The notes under the pieces are model-generated. The model saw only the letters and a list, made by a program, of their open reading frames with translations. It was not told the origin of the DNA and did no database searches. Shown piece after piece: positions 54,829-64,000 of a DNA stretch of 64,000 nt (the stretch's first letter is position 1; each line of letters opens with the position of its first letter). The position numbers were made by a program, and so were the translations under genes. Origin of the DNA: CAVPTL01 sp963727235 (GTDB taxonomy: Bacteria; Actinomycetota; Thermoleophilia; Gaiellales; JAICJC01). Location of the stretch: contig CAVSFZ010000015.1 of NCBI GenBank assembly GCA_963727235.1, positions 159,374 to 223,373 of the forward strand, written 5' to 3'.

Positions 54829-55958
54829 CCCAATCCGCCTGCCATTCTCAAAGCGGGCTTACGTCCCCAACGTCAAGGGAATCCCACGAGGGAATCGATC
54901 ATTCATCAGCGTCCGAAACCCGCCCAGGTTCGTCGAAAGAGATCAGCTGCGGCATGACAAAACCCCCTGGTTTGCCTGCGCGGTAGCTGTCTCTCCGAGC
55001 GGATGGCTACCGCCTGGCGTCTGACGTTCGGCTACACACCCGACTCTAGCCCCAGCCGCCGCGTATCGCCACGAAGGATTTTGCGGCCGCGAGGTATCTC
55101 TTGGTGGCGGGTTGGGCGTCCCGCCCTGAAAGCTGGCGCTTCCCCGAACGAACTGTCGTGCCGATCAACCCGGCACCACCAAAGAACTCTGGTCTTGAGT
55201 TTTACGATATGGACAGGTGTACCGCGTCCGATCCTCCCAGCATTTCCCAGCGGTACGATCGGGGAATCCGCAATCGTCCGCGCGGCAACCGAGGCGCATG
55301 GACAATCAGATCGCGTCCACCGTGTGGCGTGGTCGCGTTGAAGCAGGGTCCGGCTGGTTCGATTGCCCGGCCAAGTAGCGCCGCTCGGTGGCCGCCCACG
55401 CGAGCACAACCCGCCACCGACCTTCCACGCGGCGAGGCCCGCGCCACAGGATCGGCCCTCAAGGGTGGGCGTCGGCTGGGTGGTGACTCGAACGGACGCG
55501 GCGGCATCGCGTGGCGGCGCGTAGACGCATACGGTTCAATCCACCGCGGTGCACCTCAGACCCAGCCGCCGGCTAACGCGGAGCCGGCCGTGTCGGCAGG
55601 GTGGATCTACGTCGCCGGCGGCTGCTCCCTCCCCCGCCTGGTTGTTTCAGCGTCGGTGTGCGGCGTGTGCGGCCTTCGCGAGCTTGGTGACTGCTGCGAA
55701 GAATCCTGCTGATTGGCCCTTGAACAGGTTGTCTTTGGTGAGAGCGTGAACGGCGGCGATTGCGCCTGCGTCGCGGTCGGGGGATGGCCTGATGACCGAG
55801 CATTGCGGCAGGCTTTTGGAGATGAAGTCGCATGGTTCGGGCGTAGCTCGATCAGGCGCTTGATCGGATCGTCGTTGTAGGGGTCGACGCGGCAGTCCGG
55901 GCGGCCGGCGATGTCGATGGGGCGCAGTCCTGCCTGCGGTTCGAGCGGCGCGAATCAC
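54829..55958. other. Mostly non-coding stretch with one unidentified reading-frame relic
   Basis: About 1.1 kb. On the minus strand near 55850-55930 a segment reads IAGRPDCRVDPYNDDPIKRLI, and from about 55830 to 55650 in another frame FISKSLPQCSVIRPS, then GAIAAVHALTKDNLFKGQS. These look like pieces of one decayed protein I cannot name. The rest shows no gene, RNA or repeat. Confidence 0.35.
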
Positions 55959-56618
55959 CTAAGTAGCCGCGATCTCCAAGAAACCCAGGCCGGCCAGTGT
56001 CGACTGCTGCCGCGGCTCGCTCGGGAACTCGCCCAGACCGCACCCACCTGGGCAGCCCACATCGCACGGCACGCCGAGCTTGTCGCCGACCAGCTCGCCC
56101 GGGCCAGCAGACTCCGCCGACCCGCAACCGCGCTCACCGGATCTGCACGACGTGCGGCCCAGCCCGCGCGCTTCCGCACGACTGGCACGAGCATCAAAGC
56201 ACCGAAAGTCTCCAACGCGGTCTGCGCGGACTGCGGCCACACCATCCGCAGCGGTAACTCCCGATGCGACAACTGCCACACCGAGACGAACGAAGCACGC
56301 CTCCGTGAGATGGCCGCCACCGAGGCCGCACGGCGGCGGGAGACAGGCGACCGTCCCCAGCACCGCGACGACGTACGGGCCAAGCTCGCCGAGGCACAGC
56401 GGGAGCAATGGCAGGCGCGGAAACGGTACGGCGAGGCGAGCGGATGGACGGGCCATCCGAGCGAGTTTCGGCGGTTGATCCTGCCCGGGCTGGCATCCGC
56501 TCGGCCGTCAGACCTCGCTCTGGCGACGGGGCTCAGTGCTGGCTACTGTGCCCAGATCCGGGATGGGAAGCGGGTGCCGCACGTGCGGCACTGGGCAGCA
56601 TTGCGCGGCCTCGCATAG
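55959..56618 (+). pseudogene. C-terminal remnant of a stand-alone Cas1-like protein
   Basis: About 219 codons open on the plus strand with no good start. ETQAGQCRLLPRLARELAQ, TAPTWAAHIARHAELVADQ, then a zinc ribbon (VCADCGHTIRSGNSRCDNC) and an HTH-like end (SDLALATGLSAGYCAQIRD, GKRVPHVRHWAAL). From memory, this layout matches the C-terminal extension of solitary Cas1-like proteins of actinobacteria. The catalytic Cas1 core is absent upstream, so only the tail survives. Alternatively it is an independent zinc-ribbon/HTH protein. Confidence 0.45.
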
Positions 56619-56707
56619 AGCACGAGGTCGGCCGAGCACGAGACCGGCCCAAGCTACGTGATGGCTAGGTATCAACTTAGGGGTCTACTGCTAGTTCCAG
56701 AACCGCG

Positions 56708-56730
56708 GAAGCCTCGCAATGCGAGGCTTC
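56708..56730. terminator. 11-bp perfect hairpin downstream of the DUF2252 gene
   Basis: GAAGCCTCGCA (56708-56718), one base, and TGCGAGGCTTC (56720-56730). It lies about 90 bp beyond the 3' end of the minus-strand DUF2252 gene. No T-tract. Confidence 0.5.
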
Positions 56731-56820
56731 TCAAACGTGCCGAACTGGCAAAATACGTCGCCGTGTCAGCGTGTCTGACTATACCTCTTCTGAGGGTTCA
56801 TCTAGCGCCAAGGCTGTGTC

Positions 56821-58308
56821 TCATAGCCCGGAGACTGCGACGATCCTGCCATCGGCGACCGCTTGTTTGAGGGACTTGTAGTCTTGCTCGTTTTGGTCGG
56901 CGTAGGCGACTGAGAAGTCGGCGATGGCGCGGTCGAATACGTCGCCGCCGCCTAGGTAGGAGGCGATCGCGATCCTGTCTCCTGATCGGGCGTGGGCCCG
57001 GGCAAGCGTCCATCCACAGACCTGGCCGTAGAGGCCCATGCCCTGCGGGAGCGCTCCTTCGGTTTCGTATGACCCCTTCCAGTCTTTCAGTTGGCGGCCG
57101 TAGAAATCCCGCGAGACACCGTCCACCGCGCCCGGGGCGCGCAGCCAGCCCAGGAAAATGTCGCTGGATGCTTGCATCAGGTGCTGTCCGGTGACCACCC
57201 GCTCGCCATGGTTTGAGTACTCACTCTTGGCGGTGAAGTCCTCGAGCACCGAGGGCTGGGCCTCCTTGAATTGCAAGAACAGCGGATCGGTGTCGTCGCG
57301 ACTGAGCATCAGCGCGATCCACGCGCGCGTACCGACACTCCCCACCCCGACCACCTTGCGGGCCAGGTCGACCAACCGAAACTCTTCGAGTAGGATCCGC
57401 CGATCGGTCTGCAGCGACGAGCGGTACTGGCGCAAGAGGTCGTGCAGCGCGTCGACGATCACCTGCGGGTCAAGGTCGCTGGCGATGTCTTCGACGCGCT
57501 CGATCAGCGGCGGGTCAGAGATGATCCGCGGCTCGCCGTCCACCATCTCGGTGAGCTTCGAAAAGGCGGCCATGCTGTCCTTGGTGCGTGCCTTGGCGAT
57601 GGTCTTCTCAGAGCGTTTCAGCTGCCCCTTCGTTGCTTGGCTGCGAAGCTGGGCCATCAGCTCGTCGATCTCAAGCCGCGCGTACCACACATCCAAAGCG
57701 CCCATACCGGCGAACTCGCGCATCGCCTTGCGATACCCGGCGACTGTCTGCAACACGATCGCGCGCCGCTGCTTGTCCGAATAGCCATTGTCACGGCCGG
57801 CCACCTCCATGCTCACCGCCAAACGCTTCACGTCCCACTCCCATGGCCCCGGAAGCGTCTCATCAAAGTCGTTCAAATCGAACACCAAGCGCCGATCCGG
57901 CGAGGCAAACACGCCAAAGTTAGAGAGATGCGCGTCGCCACAGAGCTGCGCATGCAACCCCGAGGTGGGTGTCGACACCAGATCGGCAGCCATGATCAAC
58001 GCCGCCCCGCGATAGAACGTAAACGGCGACACCAACATCCGCCCATAACGGATCGGCACCAACTCCGGCACCCGCGATGCCGCCTGCGACTCCAAAAGCG
58101 CCACGGGATCAGCCCGACGCGGAGCGGGACGGTACTCAGCATGGCTCGACCGAGGCACCTCACCGCGCGCCGCGCGCCCCCGCGCCGCACGCTCGGCCAC
58201 GCTCAAATGCGGCGCCACCCTCACCGCCCGTGGCGCGCGCGTACGACCACCCTTCGCAGACACCTTCACGACACTCGCCGAACCTAGATCAGAACCTTCC
58301 GAGCCCAT
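56821..58308 (-). CDS. DUF2252 family protein
   Basis: 495 residues from ATG. Family signature VPIRYGRMLVSPFTFYRG, LCGDAHLSNFGVF and FDLNDFDETLPGPWEWDVK are all present; the last two resemble the catalytic loop and metal site of kinase-fold (APH-like) enzymes, D in GDAHLSN and DFD. Substrate unknown. The first 60 residues are basic and probably disordered. Single gene, closed by the hairpin at 56.7 kb. Confidence 0.9.
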   Translation of the reverse strand: MGSEGSDLGSASVVKVSAKGGRTRAPRAVRVAPHLSVAERAARGRAARGEVPRSSHAEYRPAPRRADPVALLESQAASRVPELVPIRYGRMLVSPFTFYRGAALIMAADLVSTPTSGLHAQLCGDAHLSNFGVFASPDRRLVFDLNDFDETLPGPWEWDVKRLAVSMEVAGRDNGYSDKQRRAIVLQTVAGYRKAMREFAGMGALDVWYARLEIDELMAQLRSQATKGQLKRSEKTIAKARTKDSMAAFSKLTEMVDGEPRIISDPPLIERVEDIASDLDPQVIVDALHDLLRQYRSSLQTDRRILLEEFRLVDLARKVVGVGSVGTRAWIALMLSRDDTDPLFLQFKEAQPSVLEDFTAKSEYSNHGERVVTGQHLMQASSDIFLGWLRAPGAVDGVSRDFYGRQLKDWKGSYETEGALPQGMGLYGQVCGWTLARAHARSGDRIAIASYLGGGDVFDRAIADFSVAYADQNEQDYKSLKQAVADGRIVAVSGL

Positions 58309-58584
58309 GTCAGTCCCCTCACAATAAGTGAAAAATCTCGTGCAACTGCGAGATTATGGCCCACTCCCGTGAGAAGGTTGTGATCAACCCGGACTGGGAT
58401 CTGAAACGACCTGAGCCGATTGCACAGTGACCCCGCGGATCGAGGTTAGCCGTCGATGTCCGCAAGCGGCTGCAAGCGACCCTGCCACACCCGGCTCGGG
58501 GCTAGGACAAGATGTTCACGACCGGGTGCTCCCCACTACGAGCCAGGCGGATCGCCTCAGCCCGAAACTCCGGTGGATGCGCAC

Positions 58585-59046
58585 ATGGCACCGAGACTCC
58601 TCTCCAAGGGCGTGACCCCTAACGCCAGTAGTCCACAAAGCCGGGTCAATCCCAGCCCGCACCACCAACCCCAGCCGCCACATCCCCGGCACCGTCCCGT
58701 CCTCAGCTACCGCGAGTACTTCACCGAGTACCGCGCCCACCCCGAACACAAAGCCCTCGACCCCGACAGGGAGCCCTGCCACGCCTGGGCGGGCGGTCTT
58801 CTCAAACCCTCCACTATCGAGGCCGCCCCAACTCTGTTGCGGATCGGGAAGGAGAGCCTACCGGCCGCCGATGACGACCCCGACCCGACCGAGCCACTCT
58901 GCCCGGTGATCATCTACTCGGCACGCGTCTGCCCAGCCTGCGGCGAACGGCTGACCGACCGGCAAGTCTTCTGCTCGGATAGCTGTCGGAAGCGACTTCG
59001 TCGAGGGCGCGGACCGTGTGATGGCGTAGAGTCGGCCGGTGCGTAA
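58585..59046 (+). CDS. Zinc-ribbon small protein
   Basis: About 153 residues from ATG 58585 (58456 is an upstream alternative). The N-terminal third is proline-rich and uncertain; then REYFTEYRAHPEHKALD, and a C-terminal four-cysteine ribbon CPACGERLTDRQVFCSDSC with basic tail RKRLRRGRG. Such ends bind nucleic acid. It overlaps the MFS gene start by 8 bp. Confidence 0.5.
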   Translation: MAPRLLSKGVTPNASSPQSRVNPSPHHQPQPPHPRHRPVLSYREYFTEYRAHPEHKALDPDREPCHAWAGGLLKPSTIEAAPTLLRIGKESLPAADDDPDPTEPLCPVIIYSARVCPACGERLTDRQVFCSDSCRKRLRRGRGPCDGVESAGA

Positions 59047-60637
59047 GTGGCTGGCATTGATCATCCTGGCTTCGGCCCAGTTCGTTATGGTGCTCGACTC
59101 GAGCGTGATGAACGTCTCGATCTCGCAGATCGTTGAGGATCTGAACACGACGGTCACCGGCGTGCAGAGTGCGATCACGATGTACACGCTGGTGATGGCG
59201 GCGTTCATGCTCGTGGGCGCGAAGCTGGGTGACATCCTGGGCCGTGATCGGGCGTTCGGTCTGGGCCTGGGCGTGTACGGTCTAGGCTCGCTAATCACGG
59301 CGCTTAGCCCGAATCTCACGGTGCTGCTGATCGGCTGGTCGGGGATCGAGGGGATGGGCGCGGTGCTGGTGATCCCGGCCATCGCGGCATTGACCGCCGC
59401 GAACTACGAGGGCAAGGAGCGCGCCTTTGCCTACTCGATGATCGGCGGCGCCGCGGGCGCCGCGATTGCCGCAGGCCCGCTGATCGGCGGCTACGTGACG
59501 ACCACCTGGAGCTGGCGCTACGTCTTCGTCGGCGAGGTCGTGGTCGTGATCGCAGTGCTCACGGTCCACCGGATGATGAAGCGCGCACCGAAGCCCGAGC
59601 ACCCGCCGACGCTGGACTACGGCGGCGCAGCGCTCTCGGCGGTCGCATTTGGCCTGATCGTGTTCGGGATCCTGAAGAGCAGCACCTGGGGCTGGATCAG
59701 GCCGGTCGCCGCGCCGACGATCAACGGGCACAAGATCACGCCGCTCGGGTTCTCGCTGGTGCCGTTCCTGATCATGGGCGGCCTAGTCGTGCTCGGCTGC
59801 TTCTTCGCGTGGGAAGAACGCCGCGAGCGGCTCGGCAAGAGCACGCTCCTCAACCGCGCGCTGCTGAAGATCGAGACGCTGCACGCCGGGCTCACCTCGC
59901 TCGCCGCGCAGCAGCTGATCGTGATGGGCACGTTCTTCGTCCTGCCCGTGTACCTCCAGGTTGTACTCGGCTTCGACGCGTTCGACACCGGGAAGCGTCT
60001 CTTCCCCATGTCGATCTCAATGCTGGCCGCCGCGCTCGCCGGTCCGAAGGTGGCAGCCCGGCGCGGGCCGCGGACGGTCGTCCAGGTCGGTCTCGGCGCG
60101 ATGGCGATCGCCGCGCTCGTGCTCGTGGGGACGATCGACGTGACCCTGAACGGGACCGCCTTCGCGGTGTCGCTCGTCTTCTTCGGGATCGGCGCCGGGC
60201 TCCTGATGTCGCAACTCGGCAACGTGATCATGTCCTCGGCACCTCCCGATCAAACGAACGAAGCAGGCGGCCTCCAAGGGACGGCGCAGAACCTCGGCGC
60301 ATCGCTCGGCACCGCGCTAATCGGCTCGGTGCTGCTACTCGGGCTTCTCAACGGGTTCAACTCGCGCATCCAGGACAATCCCGCCCTGTCCTCTGACGTC
60401 AAGGCGCAGATCTCAAAGGCCACCGAGACCGGCATCCCGATCATCACAACCGACCAGGCATACCAGGCCCTACGCGACGCCGGGTTATCGTCGGCCGACG
60501 CGACCACGGTCACCAACGACTACGCCGACGCGCAACTCAACGCCCTCAAGACCTCAATGCTCGCCGTCGCGTTCTTAGCGGTGCTCTCATTCTGGTTCAC
60601 GCGGCACCTACCCGGAAAACGCGAAGACGCCACCTAA
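59039..60637 (+). CDS. MFS multidrug exporter, DHA2 (14-TM, QacA/EmrB) family
   Basis: 532 residues from GTG. Helix 1 has ASAQFVMVLDSSVMNVSI, the D1 motif of 14-TM exporters; LGDILGRDRAF is motif A, and GGAAGAAIAAGPLIGGYV motif C (antiporter). About 14 hydrophobic segments. It exports a hydrophobic or cationic drug in exchange for protons. No TetR-type regulator adjoins. Confidence 0.92.
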   Translation: MRKWLALIILASAQFVMVLDSSVMNVSISQIVEDLNTTVTGVQSAITMYTLVMAAFMLVGAKLGDILGRDRAFGLGLGVYGLGSLITALSPNLTVLLIGWSGIEGMGAVLVIPAIAALTAANYEGKERAFAYSMIGGAAGAAIAAGPLIGGYVTTTWSWRYVFVGEVVVVIAVLTVHRMMKRAPKPEHPPTLDYGGAALSAVAFGLIVFGILKSSTWGWIRPVAAPTINGHKITPLGFSLVPFLIMGGLVVLGCFFAWEERRERLGKSTLLNRALLKIETLHAGLTSLAAQQLIVMGTFFVLPVYLQVVLGFDAFDTGKRLFPMSISMLAAALAGPKVAARRGPRTVVQVGLGAMAIAALVLVGTIDVTLNGTAFAVSLVFFGIGAGLLMSQLGNVIMSSAPPDQTNEAGGLQGTAQNLGASLGTALIGSVLLLGLLNGFNSRIQDNPALSSDVKAQISKATETGIPIITTDQAYQALRDAGLSSADATTVTNDYADAQLNALKTSMLAVAFLAVLSFWFTRHLPGKREDAT

Positions 60638-60922
60638 GGGCGCGGACTCGCTCGCGAACGTTGAAACTCGTGGCACGGGCAACAGCTCGCCGACGGGTGA
60701 CTCGACGAGGTGTCCGACGCGCGCGGTGCACTGTCAGTAGATGGCCCTGAGGGAGGTTGGGGGATTTCACTGATACGTGCTGGGTGGCGGTGGTGGAGTC
60801 TGTTGCCCAGATAGAACAAGTCGGAAGAGTGGTTCGCATGGGCGAGCGCTAGGGCGATTTCATTCATCCGCGTATTGGTTGGATCCGGCTCGAAGAGCCC
60901 CGAAAGAAGTGAGGTGGAGATC

Positions 60923-61123
60923 ATGGCAGTGCTTGCAGGTGGATTCCTCTGGTGGACGTTGGCATTGATCATCTGGATTGCGATCGCGTTTTGGCCCGCG
61001 CGCGTCGCGAGCCGCAAGGGGCATAGCTTCTTCGGCTACTTCATCTTCAGCTTGATCTTCTTTCCAGCTGCGCTGATCGTCGCCTACATGGTGAAGGATC
61101 GCAGCGGGGCTGCAGCCTACTGA
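60923..61123 (+). CDS. Small two-helix membrane protein
   Basis: 66 residues from ATG 60923 with GAGGTGGAG upstream. Helices GGFLWWTLALIIWIAIAFW and FFGYFIFSLIFFPAALIVAY are separated by a basic loop (PARVASRKGH). Such superinfection-immunity-like or phospholipase-N-terminal-like small proteins are common; function unknown. It is 50 bp upstream of the channel gene. Confidence 0.65.
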   Translation: MAVLAGGFLWWTLALIIWIAIAFWPARVASRKGHSFFGYFIFSLIFFPAALIVAYMVKDRSGAAAY

Positions 61124-61173
61124 GCCGAGGCTATGCCGAGGTCCTCTTAGACAAGAGCAAAGGACACAGGAAG

Positions 61174-61833
61174 ATGAGCAGCCTCGAGTCGAGATCGACG
61201 CCCGACGGACACACACCAAAGGCGCGCCGATCGCTCGGTAAGGGACGGATGGAGGCTTTCAGCGACGGCGTGTTCGCGATCGCCATCACACTGCTCGTCC
61301 TCGACCTAGCGATCCACCCACCCGGCTCCCCGCTGCACCAGGTCTTGCACATCTGGCCGACATACGTCGCGTACCTTGTCAGCTTCCTCACGATCGGCGC
61401 GGCGTGGCTTGGCCACACCGCGCTGACCGACCGGCTCGAACGCGCGGACTCGATCTTCCTGCGGCTCAACCTACTGCTCTTGCTCGTGGTGACCTTCCTA
61501 CCGTTTCCCACCGGACTCGTCGGAGAGGCCCTGCGTGAACCATCAAGCGAGCGCGTGTTCGTCACTATGTACGGGCTCACACTGCTCGCGATCCGACTCA
61601 TGGGATTCGCCCTAGACGAGTACGCCAACCGCGAGCACCTCTACGCCCAGAGCGGCGACGATGACCTGGCCCACGAGCGAAAGCAACTTCTGCCCGTCGT
61701 TGGCGCGTATGCGGTCGCGATCCTGGTCGGGCTCGCCTTCCCAGTACTGGCCGTGTGGGTGTACCTCGGCATCTCGGTGTACCTCGTCGTGCCGTTCCGA
61801 GAGATCTCACGACTCCTATCCCATCCCGCTTGA
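61174..61833 (+). CDS. TMEM175-family (DUF1211) potassium channel
   Basis: 219 residues from ATG. The signature RMEAFSDGVFAIAITLLVL in helix 1 is the FSDxxFAI filter motif of TMEM175 channels. About six hydrophobic segments (IWPTYVAYLVSFLTIGAAWL, then LLLLVVTFLPF) match one repeat of the family, which forms a tetramer in bacteria. Expected role: potassium conductance across the cytoplasmic membrane. Confidence 0.88.
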   Translation: MSSLESRSTPDGHTPKARRSLGKGRMEAFSDGVFAIAITLLVLDLAIHPPGSPLHQVLHIWPTYVAYLVSFLTIGAAWLGHTALTDRLERADSIFLRLNLLLLLVVTFLPFPTGLVGEALREPSSERVFVTMYGLTLLAIRLMGFALDEYANREHLYAQSGDDDLAHERKQLLPVVGAYAVAILVGLAFPVLAVWVYLGISVYLVVPFREISRLLSHPA

Positions 61834-62079
61834 ACTGTCACCCCTAGCCGGCGCTCCTCGATCTGCTCCGCCCCGCCGACACCCTTAGTGGATCGATAAA
61901 CCCGGCGCGATTCCAAACCGCAAGTTCGATCGAGTGGCTGCCGCGGCCCATTCCTGCCCGGTCGAGCGTTGTGTCCGAGTTCCTGCATTCCTTATAACCC
62001 CCCAAACGTTTGACGGGAAGGCTGTTAGGGCGCTCCTCGAAGGTGCAAACCGTAACGCGAGCTTCTTCGTGTGTCGGAT

Positions 62080-63419
62080 TCAGGTAGGAATCGAGACTGC
62101 GTAGAGGCGCCATCGGTCTGGGACGCCTTTCAGTTCGTGCTCGCCACGATCGGTGTAGACGATTCCCGAGCCGGCTGTGAGGTCTTTGATCGTCTGGGAG
62201 ACAAGTACCTCGGATGGTTGGGCGATTGCGCCAACGCGGGCACCGATCGCAACGGCGATGCCAGAGACGTCGGTGCCGTCGAGTTCGATTTCGCCGGTGT
62301 GCAACCCGGCCCGCACCTCGATTCCGAGGTGGGCGACGCCGGCGATGATCGCCTGGGCGCAGCGGACGGCGCGAGCTGGTCCGTCGAAGGTTGCGAGGAA
62401 GCCGTCGCCCATCGTTTTTACTTCACGCCCGCGATAGTGCGCGAGTTCGCTGCGGATCAGGGCGTCGTGTCGTTCGCGGGTCGTTCGCCAGCTTCGGTCG
62501 CCGGTCGCTGCTGCCTGCGCGGTGGAGTCAACGATGTCGGTGAAAAGCACTGTTGCGAGCACGCGGTCAAACACGGCCTGTTCGGCATGAAGGGTGGTGA
62601 GGAATCCGTGGATCTCCTGCAGGATCGTGTCGGCTGCCTTGTACCAGTAGAAGTCTCCGTCGCCTGAATATTCGACCAGGTGTGCGGTGGGGATGCGGCT
62701 GGCGAGGTAGCGCGCGGTTTCCATTTCAAAGGAACTCCCTTGACTGTCGCGGTCTGCCAGCACGAGGGTTGGTACCCGGATAGCGGGCAGTACCTCAGCG
62801 GTGCTGGAGTCGACGAACCGGCGTAGCTCGGCGACGTTTGCTCCGGGCGCGTTGCAGCCTCGCTGCATCCGCACGAACCAGTCCCGCTCAGTCGCTCCCC
62901 CCGCGTCAGGGCCCCAAGGCCAGGAGCTGCGCCCCCACTCGCTGCGGATCTGCTCGATGAACTCCTCCACCAGCGCGCGTCAGGCATCCACGGGGTCTCT
63001 GCCGTGGCGCGGTAGGACACGTAGGAGTTGATCAGAATCAACCCTGCCACCCGCTCGGGATGCGCTGCTGCGAAGAATTGAGAGGTCAGGCCGGTGTCAT
63101 CCGCGGTCATGACCACCGCTCTCTTGCTGCCGACTTCGTCTAGCACCGCCCCGAGATCGTCTGCAAGTGTCTCCAGGGGCGGCACATCGCCCGGTGAGAA
63201 CCTCTCCGAAAGCCCCCAACCGCGGCGGTCGGTGATGATCAGGCGCGCCGGCTCGGAAAGCCCATGCAAAAAGCGCGCCAGGTACGGACTCTCCCACTGA
63301 ATGTCGAGGTTGGAGAACCACCCCGGAACCAAGAGCACATCGATCGGGCCCTCGCCCACCACCTGGTAGGCGAGGGCAACCTCACCGTTCCACGCAAACT
63401 CCACGGCCGGGCGCTCCAC
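62080..63419 (-). pseudogene. Alpha/beta-hydrolase fused to class III cyclase, frameshifted
   Basis: From GTG 63419, an alpha/beta-hydrolase-like domain (VALAYQVVGEGPIDVLLVPG, IITDRRGWGLSERF, AVVMTADDTGLTSQFF where the nucleophile elbow lacks serine) runs to about 62980. There the frame is lost and resumes (LVEEFIEQIRSEW) to the stop at 62080. The C-terminal 170 residues are a class III cyclase: VLFTDIVDSTAQ and KTMGDGFLATFDGP with both metal aspartates. One base change would give a 446-residue protein of a widespread actinobacterial type. Confidence 0.75.
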
Positions 63420-63627
63420 CCCCCGAGTATCCCATGCACGTTCGATCCGGCGCCTCACCCTGCCGGTGTCACAACGCCGATACCCGCGCCCGGAGGCGAG
63501 GCGCTCACAGAGTTGGAGATCGAGATTGAATCGCAGCGCCAGGCACGCCTCCAACTCCGCTGCCCACCCCTGATAGCCTTCGCCGTCTCCGTCAACTGGG
63601 TACCACTCGCGTGTTATCTGGTCGTAG

Positions 63628-64000
63628 GTACTGGAAAAGGCAGTGGCCGAAAAGATCTCGGCATGCGCTCGCCGCATCACACACGGGTCCGGCAAGGACG
63701 TGTACGACCTGTACCTCTATCTGTCGCGGCCGCACAACAGTGAACTGATACGCCGGCTCACCGTGCTGACGTTCTGGCTCGACCGTCGTGCCACCACCGT
63801 TGAGGAACTCCGGGCACAGGTGATTCCGTCGAGTGTGCGGTGGGAGGAGCTCGCGGGTCTACTTGGCCAGCGTCGCATTGAGGATCGCGGCATCTGCAGT
63901 CTCGTGCAAGAGCGGCTTGCGTTCCTCGAGGAGCCAACTGCTGCCGAGGAGACGCTGCTCGGTCATGTCGTCTCCCACCGCGAGGTGGGTCTTTGGACTC
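63628..64000 (+). CDS. AbiEii-type nucleotidyltransferase toxin, C-terminal part (runs off window)
   Basis: Open to the window end. LEKAVAEKISACARRITHG, GKDVYDLYLYLSRPHNSEL, IRRLTVLTFWLDRR and RWEELAGLLGQ match the C-terminal half of AbiEii/AbiGii-family proteins (usual pattern AEK...RDLYDLY...RPFD). An in-frame TAG lies just before 63628 and no nucleotidyltransferase domain is seen upstream, so the gene is 5'-truncated or frameshifted. Upstream sequence to 63420 holds nothing recognised. AbiEii works with an AbiEi antitoxin in phage defence. Confidence 0.6.

Noticed and set aside
54980..55030. Riboswitch-like GGTAGC...GCTACC fold
   Set aside because: Only a 6-bp stem, no match to a known aptamer I can recall, and no gene follows.

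Overview
The window is high-GC, densely coded bacterial DNA with many GTG/TTG starts. Its genes include EfeUOB, MalT-like LuxR regulators, cyclase-ATPase fusions, DUF2252 and a serine/glycine hexapeptide-repeat protein. Together these point to an actinobacterium, and I infer a soil lineage such as Thermoleophilia/Solirubrobacterales. That placement rests on recalled gene families, not on a search.

1-20.2 kb is mostly intact, core-like sequence. It holds the 3' part of a primary-type sigma factor, tRNA-Tyr, a sugar-lactone/alditol oxidase, a broken Asp-box repeat gene, an MFS exporter, the efeB-efeO-efeU iron-uptake operon (with an iron-box-like operator on its promoter), a glyoxalase-fold protein and a kinase-aminotransferase fusion. 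These are followed by a DtxR/MntR-type repressor with mntH, a cysteine-synthase-like enzyme, a repeat micro-protein, cNMP-binding and cupin proteins, and a MacB/LolD-like ABC exporter divergent from a membrane-anchored LuxR regulator. The section ends at tRNA-Thr(GGT).

20.2-33.3 kb is an accessory region beginning right after tRNA-Thr. It starts with integrase-arm-like direct repeats and a tRNA 3'-end fragment. Then comes a wrecked defence locus: a GmrSD-like (DUF262/DUF1524) gene split onto both strands and fused to an HD-domain fragment, and an hsdM stub of 21 codons cut off by a 905-bp segment that recurs inverted at 43 kb. Further on are an RNase HI-like protein, a MalT-like regulator, a beta-class DNA methyltransferase and a cyclase/ATPase giant regulator.

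33.5-54.8 kb is dominated by extracytoplasmic signalling. Four sigma-70 (ECF-like) genes each overlap a gene for a one-pass membrane partner with a different outer domain. Around them are secreted TolB/WD40-like beta-propellers, an RTX-like calcium-binding protein, lipoproteins, an SGNH esterase and a lipase. Three of the four partner genes carry one apparent frameshift. There are also pseudogenes of a propeller, a K+ channel and a histidine kinase. Short att-like repeats at 39.6 and 48.8 kb suggest composite integration.

54.8-64 kb holds a largely non-coding stretch, the C-terminal remnant of what looks like a stand-alone Cas1-like protein, a DUF2252 protein, a zinc-ribbon protein, a 14-TM MFS drug exporter, a small membrane protein, a TMEM175-type channel, a frameshifted hydrolase-cyclase fusion and the 3' part of an AbiEii-type toxin gene running off the window.
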